Of a DNA stretch of 64,000 nucleotides, positions 1-7,925 are shown piece after piece; positions within the stretch are counted from its first letter, which is position 1; the number at the start of each line of letters is the position of its first letter. The notes below the pieces were generated by a model. The model had not been told where the DNA came from. It saw nothing but the letters and a program-made list of their open reading frames with translations, and searched no databases. The position numbers and the translations under genes were made by a program. Source of the DNA: Methanospirillum purgamenti (lineage in GTDB: Archaea > Halobacteriota > Methanomicrobia > Methanomicrobiales > Methanospirillaceae); NCBI RefSeq assembly GCF_018502485.1, contig NZ_CP075546.1. One strand, given 5' to 3'.

Positions 1-234
1 GTACTTGACTTTGCTGCAGTCACCGTTCACGACGATCTTCGTTTCTTCCGGAGTCTCGCCGATTTCACCGGCGATTTCAAAGTAGTCCCCAAGCTTGTAG
101 CATTCTCTTCCTTCATAGACCGGAAGTGCCAGAATCTCATCCTTGCTCTTTCCTGCAAAGGAATCGGGGGTGATACAGTCTGCTTCAAGATATAACGTCG
201 GGGCGGTTTTCAGAGTGATTGTTGCGATCTTCAT
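1..234 (-). CDS. fwdC: Formylmethanofuran dehydrogenase subunit C, set 1 (partial, N-terminus only)
   Basis: FwdC is the beta-helical scaffold subunit of formylmethanofuran dehydrogenase, which reduces CO2 onto methanofuran in the first step of methanogenesis. About 78 residues are visible from an ATG at 234; the rest lies beyond the window edge. The text reads MKIATITLK..., then a PDSFAGKSKDEI stretch and a VVNGDCSKVK stretch, and it aligns with the complete FwdC at 15526-16326 (PDQFAGKSLAEI, VVNGNVRKMK). The gene is last in a minus-strand D-B-A-C operon and starts 10 bases after the fwdA stop. The identification is firm; the length and the glycine-rich repeats cannot be checked here. Confidence 0.9.
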   Translation of the reverse strand, partial: MKIATITLKTAPTLYLEADCITPDSFAGKSKDEILALPVYEGRECYKLGDYFEIAGEIGETPEETKIVVNGDCSKVKY

Positions 235-244
235 TCCTGATTCC

Positions 245-1963
245 TCACACATTTGCCTTGGTTTCGATGACGAACGGGTTCGGTGCGTATGAATCCGGAA
301 CCTCGTAGTTTGCCTGCGTTACGGTGTAATACCGGAGGAATTTCTCCCTGACATCACGGGTAACCTGCTTGCTCTCCGGTGCTTTTGCATCAACCCAGAA
401 GGTCTTCTTGGTGCCTGCATGAACAATCTGACCATCCTGGCAGACGATCTCTCCATTCTTGATGAAGTATGCACTGTTCGAGAAGGCTTTCTCAATCTCT
501 TCTGGATCGGTTGGCATCTTGGCCGGGTTGAGGTCGTAGATGGCAACATCTGCATTCATACCTGAAGCAAGACCTCCCATCATGTTTGAAAGACCAAGGG
601 CCTTTGCCGGACCTGCACGGGTCATCTGTGAGAGTTCAAAGAGCGTTATTTCACGGTCAAGTTCGTTCAGGATGGTTGCGTCTGCTACCTTGCCACTGTT
701 TTTGAAGGCGGCCATCTGCTCATCACGGGTCTTCTTGCACATGAGCCACTTGAATACCCGTGGGTACCGGGTGAACGGACCAGCGTTCGGGTGGTCGGTG
801 GTGATCATGGTCCGCATTGGATCCGTTGCGAGAAGGGCAAGTTCAAGACCGACTGCCCACTGGACTGCACAGGGGAAGACGTTCGGGCTGTAGATGAACG
901 GAACAACTCCGGAACCGGTCTCAAGTTCGACGTCCACGTTACACCACTTGAGGTGGTTTAATGCACTGAGGTGGTGTTCAAACGGACCGTCGGCGGTCAT
1001 GGTGGTTGTCTCATCAAGGGTCACATTTCCGGTATCAAAGGTGAGTTCGGGATGTGCATTGACGTAGTTCATGATCTCCTTGGAGTTTGAACAAAAGTCT
1101 CCCCAGCTGGAACCACCATAGGAGTGGAACTGCAGGTGGGTCAGGTGCATAACCTGTTCACGGTTAAAGGTGTTCTTTGCCTTGTACCCGGCTGCGAGTT
1201 TCATCGTGTCAATGGTTGTTGGTGCATTGCCCGGGTCTCCAAGCATGTTCCCGTGGATGTGAATGGAGTGTGGCAGACCAAGGTATTCATTGGTCTCAAT
1301 AAGACCCTTGATGATCTCTGACGGAGTGATGTCAAAGAACGGAACCTCATCATTGATGCCAAGACAGTTCAGACCCCATCCCCATGCTTCAGTGCCACCG
1401 GGGTTGACGATCTTGATACCATACCCCTTGGTCACTTTTAAAAGCCAGGCAGTATATGCTGCAGTCTTTTCGATATCGTGTTCCTTTAGGTATTCAAAGA
1501 CGAACCAGTTGTTACCAAACACCGGAAGTGCTGCTTCATCGATGATTGGAGTATCCTTGATCTCTTCATGGACATGCCGTGCATAGAGCGGTGGCATGGC
1601 TGCTTCCATGGTAAATCCGTACCCCATACGGGCGTATGAGTATCCGGTTCTGAAGACGGACGGAATTGAGAAACCCTGCTCCATTCTGGTGGTCTGCTTG
1701 ACGATACCGCCCCGCATCTCACCACGGATCATCTTGTCTTCTGGTCTGAACCAGCGGCCAAGGTTGACTTTTGGTCCTGCAACATGGGCATGGATATCAA
1801 GTGCACCGGCCATGACGGTTTTTCCGGATGCATCGATAGTCTTTGCCTTGGATGAGACCTTGTCTACAATTTTGCCATCCTTGATGGCGATATCGGCCTT
1901 GTCTCCTTTTACGCCACTGACAACATCAAAGACATGACCGTTCTTGATCAGTATTTCACTCAT
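245..1963 (-). CDS. fwdA: Formylmethanofuran dehydrogenase subunit A, set 1
   Basis: FwdA is the amidohydrolase-like subunit that condenses formate, delivered through an internal tunnel, with methanofuran. The 572 residues have the usual family length. The metal-binding HAH motif is at about residues 58-60 (DIHAHVAGP). A GIKIVNPGGTEAW segment near 183-195 carries the lysine expected to be carboxylated, and TTDHPNAGPFTRYP near 390 carries the catalytic aspartate. The start codon abuts the fwdB stop, so translation is probably coupled. The protein is clearly homologous to the set 2 copy at 13797-15512, with the same N-terminal plan. Whether this set is the molybdenum or the tungsten isoenzyme cannot be read from FwdA. 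Confidence 0.96.
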   Translation of the reverse strand: MSEILIKNGHVFDVVSGVKGDKADIAIKDGKIVDKVSSKAKTIDASGKTVMAGALDIHAHVAGPKVNLGRWFRPEDKMIRGEMRGGIVKQTTRMEQGFSIPSVFRTGYSYARMGYGFTMEAAMPPLYARHVHEEIKDTPIIDEAALPVFGNNWFVFEYLKEHDIEKTAAYTAWLLKVTKGYGIKIVNPGGTEAWGWGLNCLGINDEVPFFDITPSEIIKGLIETNEYLGLPHSIHIHGNMLGDPGNAPTTIDTMKLAAGYKAKNTFNREQVMHLTHLQFHSYGGSSWGDFCSNSKEIMNYVNAHPELTFDTGNVTLDETTTMTADGPFEHHLSALNHLKWCNVDVELETGSGVVPFIYSPNVFPCAVQWAVGLELALLATDPMRTMITTDHPNAGPFTRYPRVFKWLMCKKTRDEQMAAFKNSGKVADATILNELDREITLFELSQMTRAGPAKALGLSNMMGGLASGMNADVAIYDLNPAKMPTDPEEIEKAFSNSAYFIKNGEIVCQDGQIVHAGTKKTFWVDAKAPESKQVTRDVREKFLRYYTVTQANYEVPDSYAPNPFVIETKANV

Positions 1964-3283
1964 TTACGCATCCCCCATGATTTCACAGAGCCGGTCGTAT
2001 ACCTTCTCAAGAAGCTCCTCATCGGTGAGCATTCCTTCTGGAGGTTCGACGACTTTCCGGCATGCAATCGGGACGTTGTCCATACGATAGGCACAACCTT
2101 CGACTTCAACACCGACAAGGGCGACCGGGATGTGAACATCGGAGATCTCGGTTGTCAGGTTGATATGTGGGTCAATACAGACCGATGGAATCTGGGCCAT
2201 ATGTCTGGTTGCTTCAATTGGGAAGTGTGCACCGATATCAGATGCGATACAGATACAGGCATCGACTTCCTTTCTCCGAAGCAGGTCAACAGAGGATGTC
2301 TCACCAGGGTTGTACCGGGCATGGGTCCGGCGGGTGAGGTCAACACAGTACGGGAATCCATACTGCCATGAGAGAACCTGTCCTGAACCGGTAACGTTCC
2401 AGTGTCCTCTCATTGCTATGATGGAAAACTTGGTAAAGTCGTTTAAGTCACGGGTGAGGTTGATTGCGATATCGATATTGTGGTTTCTTCCAAGGGTGTG
2501 AGTCAGACCCATACCGAAGAAGATGACACCGAACCGTCCTTCTTTTAAGGTATTTACTGCGGATATGATCTTTTCCTTCGGGACTCCGCCGACGACGTCA
2601 GGAATTGGCTGTCCGCGGGCAACCGTTCTGAATGCATCAAGGAGTTCGTAGTCGTATCCCTGTTCTACCTGGATGAATTCATCGGCACATTTTGCAGTGT
2701 CGGTGTACCGGCAGTCAACACAGATGATCTTTCTTCCCTTGTGACCCTTGGTGGTGAAGAATCCACGGGGGAAGATAGAGTACCGGGACATGTGACGGGG
2801 GTGAGCATGGGCCGGGTTACATCCCCAGAACACGATACGGTCTGCACGGTTCTTGACTTCTCCTAAGGTACAGCTTGGGACACCGACGTCCTGGATTGCA
2901 AGCAGTGAAGAGCCGTGACAGACAGTTGCACAGTTATCAACGATGGTTCCTGCTTTTTCTGCAACCTTGTGACCGATTGCCATTGCCTCACAGCTGGTTG
3001 AAGCCCATCCATACCAGAGGGTCTTTTTGGCTTTTGCCAGCATTTGTGCGGTGTATTCAATAGCTTCATCGTATGAGATCTCTTTATAGGATCCGTCTGG
3101 CTGGCGTTTTCTTGGACGGGTTACCCGGCCTTCCTTCCGTACGTGAAGGAATTTTTCAGAGCCGATTGCACAGGCATTCTGACAATCAATAATTTCTTTC
3201 CCGTCATCAGAAACCGTGATCTCAAGATCATCGCACAGGGTTCCGCAAAATGGACAGGTAACATCGGTTACTACTTTAGACAT
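1964..3283 (-). CDS. fwdB: Formylmethanofuran dehydrogenase subunit B, set 1 (Mo/W catalytic subunit)
   Basis: FwdB carries the Mo or W bis-pterin centre that reduces CO2 to formate. The 439 residues start with CPFCGTLC (Cys10, 13, 17), and with a further cysteine near 34-38 this matches the single [4Fe-4S] site of the family. Cys122 in the motif ATVCHGS is the expected metal ligand, so this is a cysteine and not a selenocysteine enzyme. The gene lies between fwdD (3 bases upstream) and fwdA (immediately downstream). Two paralogues are in the window, at 12466-13797 and 18219-19604. The metal used is not decidable from sequence alone. Confidence 0.96.
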   Translation of the reverse strand: MSKVVTDVTCPFCGTLCDDLEITVSDDGKEIIDCQNACAIGSEKFLHVRKEGRVTRPRKRQPDGSYKEISYDEAIEYTAQMLAKAKKTLWYGWASTSCEAMAIGHKVAEKAGTIVDNCATVCHGSSLLAIQDVGVPSCTLGEVKNRADRIVFWGCNPAHAHPRHMSRYSIFPRGFFTTKGHKGRKIICVDCRYTDTAKCADEFIQVEQGYDYELLDAFRTVARGQPIPDVVGGVPKEKIISAVNTLKEGRFGVIFFGMGLTHTLGRNHNIDIAINLTRDLNDFTKFSIIAMRGHWNVTGSGQVLSWQYGFPYCVDLTRRTHARYNPGETSSVDLLRRKEVDACICIASDIGAHFPIEATRHMAQIPSVCIDPHINLTTEISDVHIPVALVGVEVEGCAYRMDNVPIACRKVVEPPEGMLTDEELLEKVYDRLCEIMGDA

Positions 3284-3286
3284 GTA

Positions 3287-3712
3287 TTACTCCCTTGCCG
3301 GTGGTTTTCTATCTTCGCCATAACAGAGGGTCTGGATCAGTTCAACTGCTTCCATTACCTTCTCTTTTTCAGCGGGCTCGATATCTACAGGAAATCCCTT
3401 AAAGCAGGGTTCTCCGGTGGAGTAGGTATATGCAGAGACAAGTGCATTTGCCCAGGGTCCCATGGGGAGCATTGCAAGACCTGGAACAACGTCTTCACGG
3501 GTCCGGACTGCCTTAACCACGATGGTACCATCTTTGCTGGTGACCCGGACATTGGTATTTGCCATGATTCCTGCTTTTTTCATATCATCCTCGTGCATGT
3601 GAATGATTGAAGCAGCGTCATAGTACTTCTTGGAAGTCTTTCCTGTCTCCATAGCAACTCCTTGCTGAATGGTTCGACAGGTAATAAGATTCAACGTAAT
3701 CTTGTTTGTCAT
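3287..3712 (-). CDS. fwdD: Formylmethanofuran dehydrogenase subunit D, set 1
   Basis: FwdD is a small molybdopterin-dinucleotide-binding domain, equivalent to the C-terminal domain of formate dehydrogenase, that packs on FwdB. The 141 residues include QQGVAMETGK near the N-terminus, MKKAGIMANTNVRV in the middle and a LAMLPMGPWANAL segment. Set 2 and set 3 FwdD instead have CHIRQGVWANQ there, so set 1 is the most divergent of the three. The start at 3712 follows AGGAGATGA in the coding strand. It is the first gene of the minus-strand fwdDBAC operon and has a long, structured upstream region (3720-4020). Confidence 0.92.
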   Translation of the reverse strand: MTNKITLNLITCRTIQQGVAMETGKTSKKYYDAASIIHMHEDDMKKAGIMANTNVRVTSKDGTIVVKAVRTREDVVPGLAMLPMGPWANALVSAYTYSTGEPCFKGFPVDIEPAEKEKVMEAVELIQTLCYGEDRKPPARE

Positions 3713-3719
3713 TCATCTC

Positions 3720-4020
3720 CTCCGTTTCCCAAATCCTACGCTTGAATTCAGGAATCATCAGAAGCGATCATTCCGATGAAAGACGGTCACACGAACCTGG
3801 GTTCCAGATTCTTGTGGTACGAACGTGGGGATCAGCATGCACCAATGGTTAGTATGAGAAGACTGGTGATGGGATATCGGGAGTATCCCACCATTCAGGT
3901 TTCCATCCATGGTCCTGACCCGAACAGGCACCACTTGTCAACCGAACAAGTAACGGTCAACGTGGGGATAATAAAGGATTTGGGTTCATCATGCCTCCAT
4001 TTTGAGATGAGGTGAAAGAG
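3720..4020 (-). promoter_or_regulatory. Structured leader upstream of fwd set 1, three tandem hairpins with complementary loops
   Basis: This non-coding stretch is visibly richer in G and C than the AT-rich DNA at 4100-4600. It holds three adjacent hairpins. The first has GGGATA at 3871-3876 pairing with TATCCC at 3884-3889, loop TCGGGAG. The second has GGT-CCTG at 3911-3917 pairing with CAGG-C-ACC at 3925-3932, loop ACCCGAA. The third has ACTTGT at 3933-3938 pairing with ACAAGT at 3946-3951, loop CAACCGA. All loops are 7 bases, and TCGGG of the first is complementary to CCCGA of the second. It probably acts as the 5' leader of fwdDBAC, but the transcribed strand is inferred from the neighbouring gene. 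Confidence 0.5.
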
Positions 4021-4111
4021 TCTCATTTAAAGGTTTCGGAGTGATCCGGCAAGTTGGGCATCATGACCCGGAAGGAGAGAGATGAGTTTGTGACCGAAGG
4101 TTTGGGGATGA

Positions 4112-4118
4112 TTAGGCA
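4112..4118. promoter_or_regulatory. TTAGGCA element upstream of fwd set 1
   Basis: TTAGGCA is followed after 10 bases by TGCCCA at 4130-4135, which makes an imperfect inverted repeat (TTAGGCA, spacer, TGCCCA). The same heptamer or its complement recurs before other Mo/W-enzyme operons in this window. A regulator-binding role is inferred. Confidence 0.35.
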
Positions 4119-4193
4119 AAATTTTTTTGTGCCCATGGATTAGGACTACAATGTATGCTTATATCTAATTAAACAGGTAATATCTGACAATTC

Positions 4194-4204
4194 ACAATGC
4201 CTAA
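4194..4204. promoter_or_regulatory. ACAATGCCTAA element upstream of fwd set 1
   Basis: This 11-mer is identical to the one at 11725-11735 upstream of fwd set 2. The shared element in front of two paralogous operons suggests a common regulatory site, although no binding protein is known from the sequence. Confidence 0.35.
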
Positions 4205-4621
4205 ATTGCATGTGATCGCATTTACGTCCTGAATACCATTCCTGATAAGATAGGCACTAACCCAAAAAACTCTGAAAAAGAGCATGATGTGAAAAGCGCA
4301 ATCTTAGAAGATTAGAAGTGGAATAATCTTGATTTGAGCATAATTATATATGTCTGATTATGGAGAAGCTTACGTCAATTAATTTGAATGATTTAACAAT
4401 AATCTTGGATGTACGAAGTAAGGTTGCCAACAGAAAATATATGATCCTGTCTCTTTTTTTTACTTTACAAAAGGCGTTTATCCATGATTCCTGTTTTTTT
4501 CATGATCATTTTTGGAAAATAAGAGATTCATTCTGGTCTGTTCAAACAGTAAAACTGACAGGCATCAGAAGAAAAAATGCATAATTGTGGGCAATTTGTA
4601 TTGCGCCGGGCAATAATCCGG

Positions 4622-4798
4622 TTATTCTCGGGGAACAAATAATCCTTTTTTCTGGATGGATATTTTACATTCCGGACATACCCAGGTTTTGGGAAGCTTT
4701 TCAAAGGGCGTTCCCGGAGGAATATTCTGGGTTTTATCACCTTTTTCTGGATCATATACATATGCACATTCCAGACACTGCCATTTTGTCATATTCAT
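4622..4798 (-). CDS. Rubredoxin
   Basis: A 58-residue rubredoxin, the usual size for a single-domain member. It is a one-electron carrier with one Fe(Cys)4 centre, formed here by CLEC near the N-terminus and CPEC near the C-terminus. The family signature IPPGTPFEKLPKTWVCPEC is intact. The start at 4798 (MNMTKW) is preceded by GGAAG at a workable distance; the ATG at 4792 is an alternative. It follows the sulfite reductase-like gene by about 31 bases on the same strand, so it may donate electrons to that enzyme, which is inference from position. Confidence 0.88.
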   Translation of the reverse strand: MNMTKWQCLECAYVYDPEKGDKTQNIPPGTPFEKLPKTWVCPECKISIQKKGLFVPRE

Positions 4799-4829
4799 AC
4801 ATTCTTCCGGAATGATATAAAAAATGAGG

Positions 4830-5747
4830 TCACAGATACTCTGATCCTTCTGATTCAGCCGGTGGCCACTCCCTTTTTTCTGCATATTGTTCCCGGATCT
4901 CTTTCTTGAACTGGTTAAATTCAAGTTCATCAAGTTGTTCCGGCAGGAGTACATCACTGGAAGCGAGCTCATAGACCCATTTTATTATTTTACCGACGAT
5001 TTCAAGGACCGTTTCAGGATCTGATACGGTAACCAGTTCACGTCCTACTTTCGGATGTCGGCCTCTTCTTCCCCCGACGGTGATCCGGTATCGTGGCTCA
5101 CTCCCCCTTAAAACATCAAACGGACAGGGCATAACACACATACCGCATTCCATACAGAGTTTTTTGTCTAGTTCAACCTGTCCACGCCTGATTATGATTG
5201 CATTTTCCCTGCAGTATTTCTGGCAGGTCCCACACCCGGTACAGAGTTCCTGGTCACGATGGGGTTCCCTGACTCCGGTGATGCCGATCTCATTCATCCG
5301 CTCACTTGAACATCCGTTCGGGCATGCTGATATCGCAATTCGGACCTTTACCGGCATCTCTTTCCCAAAAAATCGTTCATCTATCTTTTTTGCAAGTGCC
5401 AGGGAGTCAATATTTGCATATTTACAGTGGTCAGTTCCCATACAGGCTGTGACATTCACTATCTCCTGCCGTTCTGAACCAAGCGGAGTTCCGTTATCCT
5501 TGAGTGCAGTCAGCATTGGAACAATGCGGCTTGGATCAACGCCAGGGATCTCGATGGTCTGCCGTACCGTGAGATGAACCCGGCCATCGCCATAAGTTCT
5601 GGCTATTTTTCCAATACCGATGGTCTGTTCAGGAGTAAGCATTCCGGCTGGTATCCTGAGGCGGATGATGCACCGCTCTGGATCACGTTCGGTGATGATA
5701 CCTCCACGGGAGTACAAACGGGGATCTACGTCCATTATATCATTCAT
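4830..5747 (-). CDS. Small siroheme sulfite reductase-like protein (Dsr-LP type) with two ferredoxin clusters
   Basis: The 305-residue protein belongs to the short nitrite/sulfite reductase family of methanogens and clostridia. The siroheme-[4Fe-4S] ligands are visible as CMGTDHC (C-x5-C) and CPNGC (C-x3-C). Between that core and the C-terminus are two ferredoxin motifs, CTGCGTCQKYC and CMECGMCVMPC. It is much shorter than Fsr, which carries an F420H2 oxidase domain. It could reduce sulfite or a related sulfur or nitrogen compound; the substrate is not determined. A rubredoxin follows directly, and a sulfur-transfer operon lies a few genes away. ATG at 5747 is taken as the start. Confidence 0.85.
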   Translation of the reverse strand: MNDIMDVDPRLYSRGGIITERDPERCIIRLRIPAGMLTPEQTIGIGKIARTYGDGRVHLTVRQTIEIPGVDPSRIVPMLTALKDNGTPLGSERQEIVNVTACMGTDHCKYANIDSLALAKKIDERFFGKEMPVKVRIAISACPNGCSSERMNEIGITGVREPHRDQELCTGCGTCQKYCRENAIIIRRGQVELDKKLCMECGMCVMPCPFDVLRGSEPRYRITVGGRRGRHPKVGRELVTVSDPETVLEIVGKIIKWVYELASSDVLLPEQLDELEFNQFKKEIREQYAEKREWPPAESEGSEYL

Positions 5748-5867
5748 GTACGGTAGGACTACATAAGTGGATAGGGAAGCTGAATTTAACCACTATATTA
5801 ACTTTAAAAAGTGCCTAACCAGAACAACGCGATAGATTTATTGTATGAAGGCCAGACCTCTTTATAC
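5748..5867. promoter_or_regulatory. Divergent promoter region with AGTGCCTAA element
   Basis: This stretch separates the minus-strand sulfite reductase gene from the plus-strand gene at 5868. It has TATA-like DNA (CTATATTA near 5792-5799 and TTTAAAAA just after) and AGTGCCTAA at 5810-5818. The 9-mer recurs at 9833-9841 and 11583-11591. Confidence 0.4.
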
Positions 5868-6512
5868 ATGGCAAATATGTCTGAACACATGGAGGCGTTC
5901 TTCGGGGTGAACCTTGAAGAGAAATATGTCGACACGCTCCGTGAACTGGATGAATATGTGGATGATATAAAAGATATCTCGAAGACTCTGCGGGAACTGA
6001 CAAAAAAAGTCGATGATAATGAAATTATCCGAACCCTGAATGAAAACCGGAATGTTCTCTTTGATATTGCCCAGCAGATACGTGACATCAAATACTTCCA
6101 TGAGTTCTATTTCAAGGAAGACAGCGGGGTTCGGCATATTACCAGAGAACGTGACACCTACATGTTATTGTACCAGATCATGAAATGGGATACCATTGAT
6201 GTCCGGGATCTTCTCGTATGGCTCAATAATCTTAGAGATCTCTGTGACGCCATTGGTCTTCGGCCAGAAGATCTGGTGAACTTTAGACGTCTTGATACGC
6301 AACCCATTCCTGAAGACATTGCATCATATCCGGTCCTGGTCAAAGATAAACGTGGATACTGCCTGACCGGAGAGAAATGGAATGTTGTCATGCATGAAGA
6401 TGAGATCCGGGATGAGATGGAAGAGAGATCCACGAGCGAAGGAATAGAACATGACAGCAACCGTGTTCATCCGGGTGGTCCAGAAAATTTCGTTCGATAT
6501 TGTGAAAAATGA
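5868..6512 (+). CDS. Hypothetical protein with predicted helical/coiled-coil N-terminal half
   Basis: A 214-residue soluble protein that I do not recognise. Residues about 20-75 are rich in Glu, Asp, Lys and Leu in a heptad-like pattern (YVDTLRELDEYVDDIKDI), suggesting a coiled coil. The second half has LVWLNNLRDLCDAIGLRPEDL and no cysteine or metal motif. I placed the start at ATG 5868. A GTG at 5811 in the same frame would add 19 residues but falls inside a recurrent TGCCTAA element close to the TATA-like sequence. It is divergent from the sulfite reductase-like gene and convergent with the sulfur-relay operon; nothing ties its function to either. Confidence 0.7.
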   Translation: MANMSEHMEAFFGVNLEEKYVDTLRELDEYVDDIKDISKTLRELTKKVDDNEIIRTLNENRNVLFDIAQQIRDIKYFHEFYFKEDSGVRHITRERDTYMLLYQIMKWDTIDVRDLLVWLNNLRDLCDAIGLRPEDLVNFRRLDTQPIPEDIASYPVLVKDKRGYCLTGEKWNVVMHEDEIRDEMEERSTSEGIEHDSNRVHPGGPENFVRYCEK

Positions 6513-6542
6513 GAGGACTGGGTGAGTCTTCAGGCCCGGTTT

Positions 6543-6791
6543 TTATGTATCATGGTGTGATATCGTAATGAGTAAATCATTACCGGATTCTTCTTTTTCC
6601 ATTGATAGATGAAATCGTTTGTTTATTCCTTCAACCTGGGCATATTGTTTCCTGGTGAGCATGATCTTTTTTACTTCGCCCCGTTTCAGTCGTTTCATGA
6701 GAAGAGAGAGCTGAATCGAGACATTGGTGCATGTTTCATCCCGTAAATCCCTCATCGAGCAATCAACATTACCATATAAGCACTCTGACAT
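6543..6791 (-). CDS. Degenerate TusA-like protein lacking the catalytic Cys-Pro
   Basis: An 82-residue protein whose middle, DLRDETCTNVSIQLSLLMKR followed by LKRGEV, matches the beginning of TusA-type sulfur carriers. The usual Cys-Pro-x-Pro is replaced by Cys-Thr-Asn, so the cysteine is kept but the proline is lost. GGAGGATATC precedes the ATG at 6791, giving a strong start that overlaps the upstream DsrE-like gene by 23 bases, so translation is coupled. It may be a structural or regulatory partner of the sulfur relay, or a carrier with altered chemistry. The family assignment is from pattern only. Confidence 0.6.
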   Translation of the reverse strand: MSECLYGNVDCSMRDLRDETCTNVSIQLSLLMKRLKRGEVKKIMLTRKQYAQVEGINKRFHLSMEKEESGNDLLITISHHDT

Positions 6792-7911
6792 GATATCCTC
6801 CGGTTATTAATTTGTTCATGAGTGACGCGATTTCATCAGGTCCGAACACCTGAAAATCCGGGACCTCATAGTCTGTATGAATCCCTCTTTCTGATAACGA
6901 GCGTTCAAGTACGGCATATTCAAGCAGCCCTGGTATGGCAGTCGCTTCAATAACTCCGTGGATATCACGGACGGTTCCTGAAAACCGGCTATCCGGGGCT
7001 GGTATGAAGCAGTAGGCACCCTCCTCTGCAAAGATAACATATGTTGGAATGTCTTTTCCTGCGAGTGCCACGGCGAAGGATATGGCTCCAAAGGTATGTT
7101 CTGTTCCATATGGTGTTCCGGTTATCACCATGACATATGCTTCTTCCCCGGTTCCTGGAATATCCATGCAGTCTGCACTCAGGACAATTTCAGAAGATGA
7201 AAAGAGCGGGATCAGCTGTGACAATCCGGAGACTTCTACTTCTTTTCGAAAACAGGGTGCTACTTTATCTTCAAGAGGTCCCGGATGGAGATATCCACGT
7301 GCCTGACTGCATCGCTGACAGGCGGTAATATTGAAAGATATCCCGGTTTCAATCGCTTTCTGCTGAATTTGATCAAGACCGTGTTCTATATTTTCAAATT
7401 CAGTTGTCACCTGGTTTGTATGGCATAAATGGACCCCGTCCAGGTAGAGAATAACAGAGAGCGGGATGGATAACGAGACCGCCTGGTCAACACATGCGAG
7501 AAACTGATCGGTATGACGATGCATATAGGGGCTGTAGAGGTGGAGAAATCCTGTAGAAGAGACCGGTATATGTTCTTCTTTGAAAAACAGGACCTTCAGA
7601 TTTCCTTTATTTATTGGACCAGGTTCCATTGGCCTGGTAAGAAGACCCATATCGGCAAGGTCATCGGTTTCTGCAATAATCTGAACACCCGGCCTTTCTC
7701 CCAGTTCCTCCCACATGGGTGCAGTTACAGGGTGGACCAGGCTGTACAGGGCATCCCCACACAGGTAAAACGTAATTTTGGAATTTGTATCTGAATCAGA
7801 CGAGGTTGTGTGTGAAGGTGTCAGCATCTGTAGCCAGAGCAGTCGCTCTTTTGAGACATGGCTGGAAAGCAATGCTTTGACCGTCGGGTATGATATCTGT
7901 GGTGTTTTCAC
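6769..7911 (-). CDS. Single-chain protein with apparently three DsrE-like sulfur-relay domains
   Basis: The 380-residue protein appears to hold three DsrE/DsrF/TusBCD-like domains in one chain. The first is at about 45-110 (ITFYLCGDALYSLVHP). The second is at about 120-210 and opens with HLYSPYMHRHTDQFL; it ends with CQRCSQARGYL, where the active cysteines are expected. The third is at about 260-380, with TGTPYGTEHTFGAISFAVAL and a TYVIFAEEGAYCF strand. Such proteins pass persulfide sulfur between TusA-type carriers. It lies between a canonical TusA gene 14 bases upstream and a degenerate TusA gene. The start is GTG at 7911. The domain count is by eye; the first domain is the weakest. Confidence 0.7.
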   Translation of the reverse strand: MKTPQISYPTVKALLSSHVSKERLLWLQMLTPSHTTSSDSDTNSKITFYLCGDALYSLVHPVTAPMWEELGERPGVQIIAETDDLADMGLLTRPMEPGPINKGNLKVLFFKEEHIPVSSTGFLHLYSPYMHRHTDQFLACVDQAVSLSIPLSVILYLDGVHLCHTNQVTTEFENIEHGLDQIQQKAIETGISFNITACQRCSQARGYLHPGPLEDKVAPCFRKEVEVSGLSQLIPLFSSSEIVLSADCMDIPGTGEEAYVMVITGTPYGTEHTFGAISFAVALAGKDIPTYVIFAEEGAYCFIPAPDSRFSGTVRDIHGVIEATAIPGLLEYAVLERSLSERGIHTDYEVPDFQVFGPDEIASLMNKLITGGYHVRVLIW

Positions 7912-7925
7912 TCAATCGCCAAAAA

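Larger units (their letters stand above)
4021..4621. other. AT-rich intergenic region with TTAGGCA-type sites; no convincing gene
   Basis: No open reading frame here has a good start or recognisable protein. The stretch contains AT-rich promoter-like DNA (around 4160-4175 and 4341-4350) and three related sites: TTAGGCA at 4112-4118, TGCCTAA at 4198-4204 and ATAGGCAC at 4250-4256. At 4484-4505 a 22-base segment matches the inside of fwdD (about 3562-3583) at 21 of 22 positions, a possible remnant of a duplication. Confidence 0.5.

Noticed and set aside
3776..4015. A 79-codon plus-strand frame over the fwd leader
   Set aside because: It covers the three-hairpin region, has no Shine-Dalgarno and an unlikely composition; the hairpins explain the sequence better.
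4360..4584. A 74-codon plus-strand frame with aromatic-rich sequence
   Set aside because: Composition reflects AT-rich DNA, no ribosome site, no similarity seen apart from the antisense echo of fwdD.
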